This document shows positions 55,389-63,310 of a stretch of DNA of 64,000 nt, one piece after another. The notes under the pieces were generated by a model. The model was not told the DNA's origin and searched no databases. It saw nothing but the letters and a program-made list of their open reading frames with translations. Position 1 is the stretch's first letter. Each line of letters starts with the position of its first letter. A program made the position numbers and the translations under genes. The stretch is from Salegentibacter agarivorans (GTDB taxonomy: Bacteria; Bacteroidota; Bacteroidia; Flavobacteriales; Flavobacteriaceae). Location of the stretch: assembly GCF_900113135.1 (NCBI RefSeq), contig NZ_FOOH01000009.1, positions 93,924 through 157,923 of the forward strand, read 5' to 3'.

Positions 55389-56705
55389 ATGGCAGAATTA
55401 AAAAAATCTCTGGGTACTCTTCGCCTTACTTTTTATGGTGTAGGTACCATTGTTGGTGCTGGAATATATACTGTAATTGGTGCAGCCGCTGGACAGGCGG
55501 GAACAGACCTTTGGTTGAGTTTTATTTTTGCCGCCATTGCGGCCAGTGTCTCGGCAATGTCGTATGCAGAGCTGTCCTCTACCTATCCTAATGCCGGTGC
55601 AGAATTCATTTTTGTACGGAAAGCTTTTCCAAAAATCGACATTCCATCTTTTCTAACAGGTTGGACGATTGCATTTCACAGTTCGGCCACCATCGCCGCG
55701 GTGCTACTTGCTTTTTCAGGGTATTTCAATACGTTTTTTAACATCCCTTCCTTACTGGTTAGCTATGCTGTGCTACTGATTCTTGCATTTATAAGCATTA
55801 CGGGCATCAAAAAATCATCTACCGCCAATATCATTATGGTCAGTATTCAGCTATTGGGATTGTTTATTCTTATTGCGGTCGGACTTTTGGAAACAGGACC
55901 ACCAAAATCAGAATTTTTTAAAGTGGAGTCCTTTTCCGGCACCCTGGCAGCGACTGCTACCTTATTTTTTGTTTATACCGGCTTTGAGCATATGGCAGCA
56001 TTGGGTTCCGAGGTAAAAAATCCGGGCAAGACGATTCCGAGGGCATTTTTATTGACAATGGTGTTTACCACAATTATATACCTACTAATATCTTTTACGG
56101 TACTCAATATAAGTGACCCCGCAGAAATAGCAAAGGTAAATTCCCCATTGTCGCTGGCCGCTTCAAATTTAAATTCCTGGTTGCCCGTAGCCCTGGCAGT
56201 TGCGGCACTTTTTGCTACGGCTAATGCGGCTTTTAGTGGCATTATTTCCATTAGCAGGTTGCTTTTCGGTATGGCAAGCGTGGGCGAGCTTCCAAAATTT
56301 ATGACCAAGACCAATGCACAGAAAGTACCCTGGGTAACTACACTGGTGGTTATGGCTGCGGTAGCGGCATTTTTGTTATTGGGAGATATTAAAATTGTCG
56401 CAGGAATGTCCTCTTTAGGGGCGTTACTCGTTTTTGTAGCTGTGAATATTGCACTCATCGTTTTGCGTTATAAAGCACCTGACAAAGAAAGACCTTTTAA
56501 AGTTCCCCTTTCCATAGGGAAAGTACCTATCCTACCCATTTTGGCCATAATTATTAGCCTGTCTCTGGTAGTTCAGTTTAACTGGCAGGTGTATGTTGCT
56601 TTTGTGGGAGCAATTATAGTGGGCATCGTGCTGGATTATTTTTTGGACAAAAAGTCAAAGAATGAGATGGATCCCGAAAAAGAAAAAGAACTGTTCAACC
56701 ATTAA
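55389..56705 (+). CDS. APC-superfamily amino acid permease
   Basis: The 438-residue protein has 12 TM helices and the APC hallmarks: an N-terminal GTIVGAGIYTVIGAAAGQAG (broken TM1), AMSYAELSSTYPNAGAEF, and ATLFFVYTGFEHMAALGSEVKNPGKTIPRA in TM6 and the following loop. It would import amino acids or polyamines; the substrate is unknown. It is flanked on both sides by members of the same small-protein family. Confidence 0.9.
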   Translation: MAELKKSLGTLRLTFYGVGTIVGAGIYTVIGAAAGQAGTDLWLSFIFAAIAASVSAMSYAELSSTYPNAGAEFIFVRKAFPKIDIPSFLTGWTIAFHSSATIAAVLLAFSGYFNTFFNIPSLLVSYAVLLILAFISITGIKKSSTANIIMVSIQLLGLFILIAVGLLETGPPKSEFFKVESFSGTLAATATLFFVYTGFEHMAALGSEVKNPGKTIPRAFLLTMVFTTIIYLLISFTVLNISDPAEIAKVNSPLSLAASNLNSWLPVALAVAALFATANAAFSGIISISRLLFGMASVGELPKFMTKTNAQKVPWVTTLVVMAAVAAFLLLGDIKIVAGMSSLGALLVFVAVNIALIVLRYKAPDKERPFKVPLSIGKVPILPILAIIISLSLVVQFNWQVYVAFVGAIIVGIVLDYFLDKKSKNEMDPEKEKELFNH

Positions 56706-56714
56706 AATGAAGCT

Positions 56715-56891
56715 ATGGAATGGACCTTTGAAGAATTTAAAACCAGTTTGGATGGCCTCCATCCTGCAGTGAAGCAAAAAGCCCTGGAAATTGCTAAAAG
56801 TCTGGTTATAGAAAAGAATTATACTAAGGGAAATGCCATAAAAGAAGGAATTATGAAAGCTGAAGAATGGTTTTACGATTTAGGCGGTTAA
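56715..56891 (+). CDS. Small helical protein, paralogue B
   Basis: This 58-residue ORF runs from ATG 56715 to TAA 56891 (MEWTFEEFKTSLDGL...). It aligns without gaps over its core with the 61-residue protein at 55185 (AL-A... KN-TK-NAIKEGIMKAE). It starts 9 bp after the permease stop and ends 18 bp before the SpoIIAA-like gene, consistent with an operon member. The family is unknown to me. Confidence 0.72.
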   Translation: MEWTFEEFKTSLDGLHPAVKQKALEIAKSLVIEKNYTKGNAIKEGIMKAEEWFYDLGG

Positions 56892-56909
56892 TAATTAATA
56901 AAAATAGAT

Positions 56910-57266
56910 ATGTTACAAATTATAGAGATTTCAGGAGATAATATTATTGCAACCAGAGCATCGGGAGATTTATCCGAAATGGATATTGAGAAGGTACATC
57001 CCATTATTCATGCTATTTTGGACAAAGGATTAAACGTACGCTGGTATTTTGAAATGGAGAATTTTACCGGCTGGGATTTTCCAGGCCTGTGGGAAGATCT
57101 AAAAATGGATACTGCCCACGCAAAAGATTATGAAAAAATCGCCATGGTAGGTGATAAAAAATGGCAGGACTGGATTACAAAGTTCATGAAACCTTTTACC
57201 AATGCTGAAGTAAAATATTTTGACTTAGAGGAAAAGGAGATTGCCAAAAAGTGGATTAAACAATAA
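56910..57266 (+). CDS. SpoIIAA-like (STAS-related) protein, copy 3
   Basis: The 118-residue protein is the best-conserved of three SpoIIAA-like copies in the island: LNVRWYFEMENFTGWDFPGLWEDLKMD, then KIAMVGDKKWQDWITKFMKPFTNAEVKYFDLEEKEIAKKWI. It follows small paralogue B by 18 bp and precedes the universal stress protein by 57 bp. No phosphorylatable STAS serine context is obvious. Its role is unknown. Confidence 0.86.
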   Translation: MLQIIEISGDNIIATRASGDLSEMDIEKVHPIIHAILDKGLNVRWYFEMENFTGWDFPGLWEDLKMDTAHAKDYEKIAMVGDKKWQDWITKFMKPFTNAEVKYFDLEEKEIAKKWIKQ

Positions 57267-57323
57267 AGCTTTTATTTAAACAATTAATTGAAAAACTGAA
57301 TGTATAATTAAAATTAAAAAACC

Positions 57324-58145
57324 ATGAAAATAATAGTTCCGATTGATTTTAGTCAAAGTTCCAAAATTGGAGTTGAGTATGCCATAAAGGTGGCCGAATC
57401 TTTAAATTCAGAAATTATCTTTGTTCATGCCTATTCTGAAGGTTATCAATATGCCGGATACGGGGCTATAGTTTATCCGGTTCCCGACAACTTTAGTTCT
57501 TATCAGAAATTGTACAAAGAAAAAATGCTGGAATTTCTCGAAAATTTTCCACGTCTGGCGACAATAAAATATAAGAGTATGGTAGCCCCAGGAAGACCTT
57601 CAGATATAATTTATCAATTAGCAACAGAAGAAAAAGCAGGTTTGATAATTATGGGGACAGAAGGTGCAGGTGAGGTAGAAGGTTACCTTGCAGGAACTAC
57701 CAGTGAAAAAGTGAGCAAGGATGTACCCTGCCCTGTGCTGGTTGTACCTGAAGATTTAGAAACTTTTGGTTTAAAAAGAATTTGTCTGGCGCTGGATTCA
57801 GATAATCTGAAACCTGATAGGGAACTAAAGGTTCTGGCTGATCTATTAAAGGCATTTAACGCGCGCCTTTTTATATTTCATTTTGCTAAAAGTAAAGATG
57901 AAGTTATTAAAGAACAGGAGATAAAAAACTATTATGAGGAGTTTTTTAATCTACAGAATATTTCTGTTCACCTTTTTTCCGAAGGGAAAACTGAAGATAA
58001 AATAACCGGTTTTTTGAAAGATAATGCCATAGATATTTTGGCGCTACTTTACAGGAAACATGCCTTTATAGAAAAACTAACTGAACTGGGGCTGAGACGG
58101 AAAATGATTTTCAAATCAGAAGTTCCTGTACTTATTTTAAAATGA
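57324..58145 (+). CDS. Universal stress protein, tandem UspA domains
   Basis: The 273-residue protein has a complete first UspA domain (MKIIVPIDFSQSSKIGVEYA, then the ATP-binding pattern GTEGAGEVEGYLAGTTSEKV and CPVLVVPE) and a second degenerate domain (about residues 150-273) without the glycine motif. This two-domain form is common in Bacteroidota. It is the last gene of the ion-homeostasis block and probably responds to stress or starvation. Confidence 0.92.
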   Translation: MKIIVPIDFSQSSKIGVEYAIKVAESLNSEIIFVHAYSEGYQYAGYGAIVYPVPDNFSSYQKLYKEKMLEFLENFPRLATIKYKSMVAPGRPSDIIYQLATEEKAGLIIMGTEGAGEVEGYLAGTTSEKVSKDVPCPVLVVPEDLETFGLKRICLALDSDNLKPDRELKVLADLLKAFNARLFIFHFAKSKDEVIKEQEIKNYYEEFFNLQNISVHLFSEGKTEDKITGFLKDNAIDILALLYRKHAFIEKLTELGLRRKMIFKSEVPVLILK

Positions 58146-58400
58146 TAGTAGGATTGAAAACAAATCTGCATTTTTAAGTTTATGAAGTCACTATTTTTTA
58201 GAAATTAACTGAATTCCTGAGCTTCATACCTTCAGTAAGACCACAGAATTATTTGTGAAATATTCCTATGGTATCCTAGGTGCCCTAAATTAAGGCAATT
58301 GTAAGACTACAGTACAATGAATTTTTATCTAATTAGAGGGAATAAACCCTTTTTAAAGCGATAAGTTTGCAATTTACCCAAAAGAAAGTGTAGAAGAAAA
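58146..58400. other. Intergenic region after the universal stress gene
   Basis: This is AT-rich DNA without a credible ORF. I see no strong terminator hairpin or repeat in it. Confidence 0.4.
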
Positions 58401-58568
58401 ATGTCAAAATATAGGAGAAATAGAAGAAAGAAGAAGGGTCAAAAATCTTCCCGGAATAAAATAACTAAAAAAGAAAAGCTTTTTGGAATTTTTTCATTAA
58501 TCCTTTTGGTCATTGCATCATTTTTATTGTATTTTTTTGTCTTAAAAGACTTTATTCATAAGCCCTGA
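58401..58568 (+). CDS. Small basic single-TM protein
   Basis: A 55-residue ORF from ATG 58401 to TGA 58566-58568 encodes a very basic N-terminus (SKYRRNRRKKKGQKSSRNK) followed by one TM helix (about residues 28-48) and a short tail. The positive-inside rule puts the N-terminus in the cytoplasm. I do not recognise the family. The sharp split between basic head and membrane anchor supports it as a gene, but it could be chance. Confidence 0.5.
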   Translation: MSKYRRNRRKKKGQKSSRNKITKKEKLFGIFSLILLVIASFLLYFFVLKDFIHKP

Positions 58569-59001
58569 TTATTTAAAAATGTTTACCTACCAACTTTTTC
58601 TTAATCTAATGATTCTATGGAATTCATTATTTTTCTTTTTAAAAGTTGAAGTTTTAAGAGGCGTAGAAAATTGACCTTTTGTAAACAAAATACTTCAATT
58701 AAAAACCGATTCCCTGTAATATAAGGAATCGGGAGTTCTCTGGTATTTCAATTCAAGTACTTCTAAAGGAGGGGCGACCAGAATTATACTCATATTATTG
58801 AGAACCTTCATAATACTCCTAATAGGTAGGCTGTCTCATAGGAGTAAATACAAAGCTTCCAAGTTAGAAACTTTAAACGTACAAACGAGGTTTTCGCCGT
58901 TGGTAAATCTTTTAAGAAGCTTAATACTATATATTCCTACAACTTTAAAAATATATTCTTAAGATAATAACTTTCAATATTTAGATTATTAAAAAATAAA
59001 T
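58569..59001. other. Intergenic region with hairpin and possible IS scar
   Basis: No intact gene is seen. It contains a perfect 8-bp hairpin, CCGATTCC/GGAATCGG (58706-58732), without a T-run, and a possible IS remnant near 58830-58927. Confidence 0.5.
58830..58927 (-). mobile_element. Possible insertion-sequence remnant
   Basis: On the minus strand, about 30 open codons (IKLLKRFTNGENLVCTFKV...) end in a TGA embedded in CCTATGAGACAGCC. IS ends of the GAGACAGCC type often overlap the transposase stop. No second end or full transposase is present. The call rests on this resemblance only. Confidence 0.3.
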
Positions 59002-59017
59002 TTTAGATTTGTCTAAA
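59002..59017. promoter_or_regulatory. DtxR-like dyad overlapping a -7 box
   Basis: TTTAGA-TTTG-TCTAAA is a perfect 6-bp dyad, 15 bp before the cytochrome start. It overlaps TAGATTTG (59004-59011), which fits the -7 consensus TAnnTTTG, so a bound protein would block the promoter. The shape recalls DtxR/IdeR-type iron boxes (inference). Confidence 0.45.
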
Positions 59018-59031
59018 TAATATTTTAGGTA

Positions 59032-59724
59032 ATGAAAATAGAATGGTTAAGTCTAATTATTTTTATCGCTTTTTTTACATCCTGTGAAAAATTAGCTGAT
59101 GAATATGGTCCTGTTCCTCCAAAGGAAAATGAACTTCTTGATGGCCCTGTAGAAGGATTATCAGTTGAAGAGCAGATTCAGTTCTTGAATGGGGATATAG
59201 CGTTCAATGATGAAGTATTTACCGCAGAAACTGGACTCGGCCCCGTTTTCGTAGGTACTAGCTGTGTTAGTTGTCATTCTGGGGATGGTAAAGGTCACCC
59301 GTTTAATCAATTTATAAGATTCGGTCAAAGTGATACTTTAGGAAATCCTTTTGCAGACTTTGGGGATGGTAAAAATCAATTACAGAATAAAGCAATTCAG
59401 GGGTTTCAGCCTGAAAAGCTACCTCCAGGAGCACCCTTCACAACCTTGGTTGCGCCTGCGGTCACAGGATTAGGTTTTTTGGATGCTGTTCCAGATGAAA
59501 GTATACTTTCTCTAGCCGATCCTTATGATGAGAATGGCGACGGAATAAGTGGTAGAGCTCATTTCGCATATCCTCCTGAATATGTTCAAATTCGGCCAAA
59601 TAGTATTTCACGTGGAGGTAAATATATTTTTAGGTTTGGTAAAAAGGCAATTAGTTATGACTTATTGCATCAAACAGTAGGTGCGTATAATCAAGATATA
59701 GGTATTACATCAATCCTGTCCTAA
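59032..59724 (+). pseudogene. Truncated di-haem oxidoreductase-like lipoprotein (DUF1111), cut by IS4 element
   Basis: The 230-residue product has a lipobox (Cys18, FFTSC) and one haem-binding motif, CVSCH, at residues 78-82, in the context of the DUF1111/di-haem oxidoreductase family (EVFTAETGLGPVFVGTSC, APAVTGLGFLDAVPDE, GISGRAHF). Family members are about twice as long and carry a second CxxCH. This copy stops just after NQDIGITS, where the IS begins, and no continuation is seen beyond the IS. It is therefore non-functional or greatly altered. Confidence 0.85.
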
Positions 59725-61042
59725 ACGTTTTTAGGATGGAATAAATTTACTGTTTTCCCTGACTTTAAGCCTACTTTTGTCCTTTTTCAAAATAGAACCC
59801 CCTGTACAATCTTTGGATTTGGCGGGGAATGGTCCTGAAAAGGATGATCGAGCCATTTTTGCAATTCTACTTTTACAAATAAGTTTAATCTTATAAAAGC
59901 CACCAGGTTGGATAAATACCATTGATGTTTGGCCATTGCCTTTAGTGCTTTTAGGATAAGTATGGTAATCAATGCTGTCCATATTTGGATCATTACTGCG
60001 TTTTGGCTGGTTCCTATGAAAGATTTTATATGCAGTAGCTGTTTTATTTCTCGAAAGAAAATCTCCACCTCCCATCTGGCCTTATAAAGTTCGCTTATGG
60101 TGTTTGCTGTCCAAGACATTTGATTGGTAATTAATTCGATCTGCTGTTTGTTTATCTCATCATATACAGCTATTCTCCTGAGCCTTTTGGAATACTTCTC
60201 AGCGGATTTTGTTCCAGTAAGTTCTATGATTTCATCTATGAGGATATGCCCATGCCTGTTGTCGGGTAGTTCTTTTTCCTTAATAGGCTTGTATTGAATG
60301 TTTTCTTTATGCCTTACCACAAAAAACACCTCACTGCTGTCCCAGACATTTAGTAGGGAAAAATCATTGTAGAACCTATCGGCTACAATAACGCTCCTTT
60401 TAAGTAATGGGATATCATAGGCGCCTTTGTTGTCAGCGGTTTTGCCATTGGTAATGTTTACATAAGCGGGCAGGTTCCCATCATAGTCTAGTAACGTATG
60501 CATTTTGATGGCTCCCTTGGCCGTCTTATATTTTGCCCAGTCAAATAAGCTTAGGCATAAACTTACGGTAGTGGAATCCAGCAGGAATATTTTCGATTTA
60601 ATTTTAAATTTTACACGTTTCGAGTAAGCCTGCTGTCCCAAACTTTTAATCAGTGCATAATAATACTCCCTAAAAAGTTCCCAGTCCCGCCTCTGGTTCT
60701 GATAACTTATAGTTGATTTTGAAGGTGCTTTTTGTACGCCCAGGTGATTCAGGTTTCCGGTAGCCGACCGCAACCCATTGCTGATGTCCCGCACAGACTG
60801 ACTTTTGGCAAATTGACAGAACAGCATCGAAACTAAATGAGTCCAGCTATTAAAGCCCTTTTGATGCTTATCAGTCTCTTTTTGCTTTACAATCTTATTA
60901 AAAACTGAACGATCAAGCTTAGAGATAATTTGAGAAAACAAAGTTATATTTGTCATAAGAGAAAGGTTTTGGTTTTGTTGTGCACCTCAAAGATAACTTT
61001 GAGTTACAAAACAACCTTTCTCTTTTTTTAAACGTTTAGGAC
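59718..61042. mobile_element. IS4-family insertion sequence
   Basis: The 1325-bp element is bounded by perfect 13-bp terminal inverted repeats (GTCCTAAACGTTT at 59718-59730 and its complement at 61030-61042). It carries one transposase gene on the minus strand. The flanks (ATCAATCCT and GCTATTGG) show no target duplication. Confidence 0.88.
59787..60956 (-). CDS. IS4-family transposase
   Basis: The 389-residue protein has an N-terminal DUF4372-like domain (SQIISKLDRSVFNKIVKQ) and a DDE transposase domain: LLDSTTVSLCLSLFDWA (first D), SVIVADRFYNDFSLL (second D) and the YREK-like ELYKARWEVEIFFREIKQLLHIKSF (E). It is intact. It fills most of the IS and reads towards the truncated cytochrome gene. 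Confidence 0.93.
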   Translation of the reverse strand: MTNITLFSQIISKLDRSVFNKIVKQKETDKHQKGFNSWTHLVSMLFCQFAKSQSVRDISNGLRSATGNLNHLGVQKAPSKSTISYQNQRRDWELFREYYYALIKSLGQQAYSKRVKFKIKSKIFLLDSTTVSLCLSLFDWAKYKTAKGAIKMHTLLDYDGNLPAYVNITNGKTADNKGAYDIPLLKRSVIVADRFYNDFSLLNVWDSSEVFFVVRHKENIQYKPIKEKELPDNRHGHILIDEIIELTGTKSAEKYSKRLRRIAVYDEINKQQIELITNQMSWTANTISELYKARWEVEIFFREIKQLLHIKSFIGTSQNAVMIQIWTALITILILKALKAMAKHQWYLSNLVAFIRLNLFVKVELQKWLDHPFQDHSPPNPKIVQGVLF

Positions 61043-61123
61043 GCTATTGGTTTTATATTTATAAAATTGAGTTTATCCCGGTTTTCTTTTAATTAAATGG
61101 CTATTTTAAACGGGATAGAAGGA

Positions 61124-61132
61124 GTTGGCAGC
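61124..61132. repeat. Left arm of inverted repeat flanking the HEPN-motif gene
   Basis: GTTGGCAGC lies 5 bp before the ATG at 61138. Its core TTGGCAGC is the exact complement of GCTGCCAA at 61892-61899, 8 bp after the gene's stop. Confidence 0.6.
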
Positions 61133-61137
61133 AAGCT

Positions 61138-61884
61138 ATGAAAGAAAAACACTCATTAGAAACATACGATAAGTTAGCGATAGGTGGAATTTTTTACTTA
61201 GAAGAATCTATTAGATACTTAAATACGGCATTAAAGAATGATTTTGCATCGATTCTATTTAGTAACGCTTTAAAGGATCTTGAACCAAATGAATCTGATA
61301 AAAATATAATAGAAAAAGTAAAATTACCAGATAATCATATAGATGTCTTACAATCAGAAATTCCAGATATCTTAACTAATGAAACTACCGATTATATGGT
61401 AAAAGAATGGGAGAATGCCAGAAAATTAGCAGAAAGTAAAAAACATAAATTTGATCAAGATCACAGAATTGAATCTATTGAAATATTAGGACATTTAAAT
61501 AATTATGGTTTTTTCTTAGAAACATTAATAAACAGACATCTACTATATTTAAATCAAACAGGTATCATAGATAATTTTAGTTATAGAAGAATTTCGGTAG
61601 CAAAGGTAATGGAGAGATTAATTTACATATTTAAAGATGATCTACGAAATAATACGGTTCAGCTAAATGAGATTCAAAATCTTTTTAGACTTAGAAATAA
61701 AACAGTTCATTTCACACCAGATAATGCTCAATCTTTAAAGCCAAAAATTTCGGAATTAAATCAGATTTGGAATCAAACTACAATTCTACTTAAAAAACTA
61801 GAAAAAATTGAAAATTTTAATGAAGAAAAATTCAGTGATATATTAGATTATTATATCAAGGGAATTAAGAATACTTGGTGCTAA
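61138..61884 (+). CDS. HEPN-like protein of unknown function
   Basis: The 248-residue protein is mostly helical and very AT-rich in codon use. It contains RNKTVH at residues 186-191, which fits the HEPN nuclease pattern R-polar-x3-H in the expected late position of a helical bundle. No partner antitoxin (MNT or similar) is adjacent. An RNase or defence role is inference. The gene is flanked by an 8-bp inverted repeat and followed by palindromes, as if carried as a cassette. Confidence 0.55.
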   Translation: MKEKHSLETYDKLAIGGIFYLEESIRYLNTALKNDFASILFSNALKDLEPNESDKNIIEKVKLPDNHIDVLQSEIPDILTNETTDYMVKEWENARKLAESKKHKFDQDHRIESIEILGHLNNYGFFLETLINRHLLYLNQTGIIDNFSYRRISVAKVMERLIYIFKDDLRNNTVQLNEIQNLFRLRNKTVHFTPDNAQSLKPKISELNQIWNQTTILLKKLEKIENFNEEKFSDILDYYIKGIKNTWC

Positions 61885-62183
61885 ATAACCAGCTGCCAAT
61901 AACTAAGCGTTCGTGTGGCCGGTACGGCCCAACATGAACGCACTGTTGACTAAACCGGTTCTTTGCCGGTCAGCCATATATGGGGATTAGTTTGTTTTTA
62001 GGAGGTAAGATTTGATAGGTAGGCCATCTAAATCTCTATGCAAGATGTCGGCTTTTGGCTATTGACCTAAGTCAAGCTGCTTTTTACTTTGTTCTTTTAC
62101 TGGTACTTACAGGATTTAATGCCATTTTGATCGTTTTAGGCCATAGATTTCCGGTTACGTCCGGAAGGATCGTTTTTTTATAC
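61885..62183. other. Hairpin-rich non-coding segment between HEPN-like gene and IS91 transposase
   Basis: After GCTGCCAA (61892-61899) comes an imperfect palindrome with GCGTTCGTG/CATGAACGC arms (61907-61941) around GGCCG-GTA-CGGCC. A second hairpin, ACCGG/CCGGT (61954-61970), and a third, TTCCGG/CCGGAA (near 62150), follow. They could be a cassette recombination site or the oriIS end of the IS91-type element. Confidence 0.6.
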
Positions 62184-63308
62184 TCATTTATTTGATTGTT
62201 TTCTTAGTTTTTCCATCCAGTATCCAGGTGGGCCTCGTGCCATAAAAGTAGTAAGTGTTACCAATTTCCCTTTCTTGCACACTGGGCAAAGCTGGTGTTG
62301 TAGTGGTTTGCGCTCTTTGAGTTGCACCCGTCCCAGGCTTTGCTGTAGCTGGATAAGGGTGAATTTTTTATGGTAGGAACTCAAGATTCCATAATGCCGG
62401 ATGCGAACAAAGCCTTTGGGAAGTATGTGAAGTGCGAACCGCCTGATGAACTCTGCATCAGATAAACGTAATAAGGATTTTCTTCCCCCGTGGCGGTAGT
62501 CCTTTACAGAAAATGTAACGCTTTTATTATCCAGGTTTTTTATCCGATGGTTACTGATGGCGATCTTATGGGTATAACGGCCAAGGTATTCCACTACCTG
62601 GGCGGGACCTAAAAATGGGCGTTTGCAATAAACTACCCAATCATTTTTAAAAAGGCTTTCGTAGAAGTCTTTGGTTTGTGGCTCCAGTTCCTTGCGGAGG
62701 GAAGCCACAAACCGGGCCCTAAAAACCTTGCTCATAGCCTTAACCGGGAACAGGTATTTTCCATTGCTTTTTGCAGATCTCCATTTGCCACTTTGGGTAA
62801 TACCACCGCCGGGAACAATGCAATGCAGGTGTGGGTGCAAAGAAAGGTTTTGCCCCCAGGTGTGCAGGATGGCAATCATTCCAGGTTTGGCACCCAAGAA
62901 TTTATGGTTGGATGCAAAATCCTGGATCACCTGCCAGGTTATTTTAAACAGTAGGGCATATATATTTTTAGGCTCATACAGGCATAGGCGGTTGAGGGCT
63001 GATGGCAGGGTAAAGACCACGTGGAAGTAGGGAACATTAAGAAGTTCTTCTTCCCGCGCCTGGATCCACTGTTCTTTTTTATGCCCCTGGCACTTGGGAC
63101 AATGGCGGTTCCGGCAACTATTGTAACTAAGGTGAAGCCTATGGCAGGAAGGATTGTTACAGCGGTCAATATGGCCACCCAGGGCAGCAGTGCGGCATTT
63201 GCGCAAGGCGTGCAGGGTTCTTGTCTGCCAGCTGTTGTAACAATATTTGGATAAAGATTCCGTGTTCCTTTCCAGAACCTGGGCCACCTCATAGGCAGCA
63301 GGTTTCAC
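62184..63308 (-). CDS. IS91-family transposase (HUH, Y2 type)
   Basis: The 374-residue protein has an N-terminal zinc-binding region (CNNPSCHRLHLSYNSCRNRHCPKCQ), the HUH metal motif in HPHLHCIVPGGG, and the paired tyrosines in EYLGRYTHK (YxxxY), as in rolling-circle IS91 transposases. It starts with GTG, 2 bp after the stop of the recombinase gene, so the two are coupled. GC content is clearly higher than in the neighbouring HEPN-like gene. Confidence 0.93.
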   Translation of the reverse strand: MKPAAYEVAQVLERNTESLSKYCYNSWQTRTLHALRKCRTAALGGHIDRCNNPSCHRLHLSYNSCRNRHCPKCQGHKKEQWIQAREEELLNVPYFHVVFTLPSALNRLCLYEPKNIYALLFKITWQVIQDFASNHKFLGAKPGMIAILHTWGQNLSLHPHLHCIVPGGGITQSGKWRSAKSNGKYLFPVKAMSKVFRARFVASLRKELEPQTKDFYESLFKNDWVVYCKRPFLGPAQVVEYLGRYTHKIAISNHRIKNLDNKSVTFSVKDYRHGGRKSLLRLSDAEFIRRFALHILPKGFVRIRHYGILSSYHKKFTLIQLQQSLGRVQLKERKPLQHQLCPVCKKGKLVTLTTFMARGPPGYWMEKLRKQSNK

Positions 63309-63310
63309 AG

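Noticed and set aside
61901..61950. Canonical integron attC site
   Set aside because: The palindrome begins with AAC and ends with GTT, but the flanking bases do not fit RYYYAAC and GTTRRRY. No integron integrase is visible in the window. It is reported only as cassette-like.
62150..62172. Terminator for the IS91 transposase
   Set aside because: The TTCCGG/CCGGAA stem lies after the gene, but the T-run is on the wrong side for a minus-strand transcript.
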